Positions 13,311 through 14,144 of a stretch of 14,144 nucleotides of DNA are shown here, piece after piece. Every line of letters starts with the position of its first letter. Positions within the stretch are counted from its first letter, which is position 1. The notes under the pieces were generated by a model. It was given only the letters and a program-made list of their open reading frames with translations, ran no database searches and was not told the DNA's origin. The position numbers and the translations under genes were made by a program. Where the stretch lies: positions 1 to 14,144 of the forward strand of contig CBEVZC010000078.1 of the NCBI GenBank assembly GCA_965554225.1, written 5' to 3'. The stretch comes from BMS3ABIN04 sp965554225 (GTDB lineage Bacteria > Bacteroidota > Ignavibacteria > Ignavibacteriales > Melioribacteraceae).

Positions 13311-14144
13311 CTAGTCAATACTCCAAACCAAATAGATTGAACCAAAAGTATAACCACCACCAAATGCAGAAAGAATAAGTTTATCGCCTTTTTTTACCTT
13401 TCCGTCTCTATAAAACTCGGTTAAGCAAAGCGGAATAGTTGCCCCAGTTGTATTTCCATACCTTTGTATGTTTATCATAACTTTATCTTTGTCTAAACCC
13501 ATCCTATTTGCTGTTGCATCAATAATTCTTTTATTTGCTTGATGTGGTACTAGGTATGCAATATCATCAGCCGTTAAATTATTTCTTTCCATTACTTGAA
13601 CCGATACTTCAGCCATTTGTTTAACTGCAACTTTGAAAACGGCTTTACCGTCTTGAAACAAGTAGTGCATCTTGTTTTTAACAGTTTCTTCAGTAGCGGG
13701 ATTAAGACTACCGCCTCCCTTTAGATAAAGTTTATCTCTTCCCGAACCATCACAAACGAGTACGGAATCTTGAATGCCAAAATCTAAGTTGTCTGTAGGT
13801 TCAAGTAAAACAGCAGAAGCAGCATCGCCAAAAATTATGCAGCTGTTCCTATCAGTATAATCAACAATTGAACTCATTTTATCTGCTCCGACAACAACAA
13901 CTTTGTTAAACTGACCACCTTCGATTAAACTCGCTCCAGTTTGAAGTGCATAAAGGAAGCCTGAGCAGGCGGCAGAAAGATCAAATCCCCAAGCATTTTT
14001 AGCTCCAATATTGTCCTGAACTAAACAAGCTGTTGCTGGGAAAAGCATATCCGGCGTAACGGTTGCAACAATAATTGCATCAATTTCTTCGGCAGAAGTA
14101 TTTGAAGATTGAAGAAGATCTTCAACAGCTTTTGTAGCCATGTC
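13311..14144 (-). CDS. fabH: 3-oxoacyl-[acyl-carrier-protein] synthase III (5' end outside window)
   Basis: Starts fatty acid synthesis by condensing an acyl-CoA primer with malonyl-ACP. About 278 C-terminal residues are visible and the frame runs off the window end. The codon before the ATG at 14141 reads Asp, and DMATKAVEDLL is the family's internal helix, so that ATG is internal and roughly 50-60 residues are missing. Seen: catalytic Cys in DLSAACSGFLYAL (codon 13965-13967), His in VPHQANKRIID (codon 13542-13544), Asn in RYGNTTGAT (codon 13452-13454), and the C-terminal LSAFGGGYTFGSIYLVW. All three active-site residues are intact. Primer preference (acetyl versus branched acyl-CoA) cannot be judged. 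It is the first visible gene of the fab operon; upstream genes such as plsX may follow outside the window. Confidence 0.95.
   Translation of the reverse strand, partial: DMATKAVEDLLQSSNTSAEEIDAIIVATVTPDMLFPATACLVQDNIGAKNAWGFDLSAACSGFLYALQTGASLIEGGQFNKVVVVGADKMSSIVDYTDRNSCIIFGDAASAVLLEPTDNLDFGIQDSVLVCDGSGRDKLYLKGGGSLNPATEETVKNKMHYLFQDGKAVFKVAVKQMAEVSVQVMERNNLTADDIAYLVPHQANKRIIDATANRMGLDKDKVMINIQRYGNTTGATIPLCLTEFYRDGKVKKGDKLILSAFGGGYTFGSIYLVWSID

Overview
The window looks like chromosomal housekeeping DNA from an AT-rich (roughly 35-37% GC) bacterium, most likely of the Bacteroidota/Chlorobiota/Ignavibacteriota (FCB) assemblage and, as a guess, Ignavibacteria. The support is indirect. The protein families resemble that group, and the gene order fabH-fabD-fabG-acpP-fabF-rnc fits it. 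The three internal transcription-unit starts I can see carry a TTTG-N19-TAnnTTTn pattern like Bacteroidetes promoters. Several genes nevertheless have Shine-Dalgarno sites (GAAGG, GGGAG, GGAG), which typical Bacteroidetes mostly lack.

Layout. (1) 1-2507, plus strand: the 3' end of thymidine kinase, a NupC-type nucleoside transporter and purine nucleoside phosphorylase. These are tightly packed (12-bp gap, then a 4-bp ATGA overlap) and form a nucleoside uptake and salvage operon. (2) 2508-2811: a 304-bp gap between converging genes. It holds a terminator-like hairpin, a promoter-like sequence and a strikingly structured GC-rich block: a 10-bp closing stem around three hairpins, followed by two more hairpins. 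This is the best candidate for something undescribed, probably a small non-coding RNA. (3) 2812-4884, minus strand: an Omp85-like outer-membrane protein followed by the 16S rRNA methyltransferase RsmE. (4) 5021-5632, plus strand: a small exported protein, probably an outer-membrane beta-barrel, transcribed divergently from the Omp85-like gene. (5) 5640-8935, minus strand: a full-length fused glycine decarboxylase (GcvP) followed by a small CoA-binding-fold protein. (6) 9075-14144, minus strand: the type II fatty acid synthesis operon fabH (cut by the window end), fabD, fabG, acpP, fabF, and then rnc (RNase III).

How the genes work together. Region 1 imports nucleosides, phosphorylates thymidine and phosphorolyses purine nucleosides. 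Region 6 makes malonyl-ACP (FabD), starts chains (FabH), elongates them (FabF), performs the first reduction (FabG) and supplies the carrier (AcpP). rnc shares the operon, with its ribosome binding site just outside the fabF stop codon. Three genes (rnc, fabG and the CoA-binding protein) appear to have TTG starts. No insertion sequence, CRISPR array, tRNA or rRNA was recognised. Apart from the 2508-2811 gap and a nested inverted repeat between acpP and fabF, the window is ordinary core genome.
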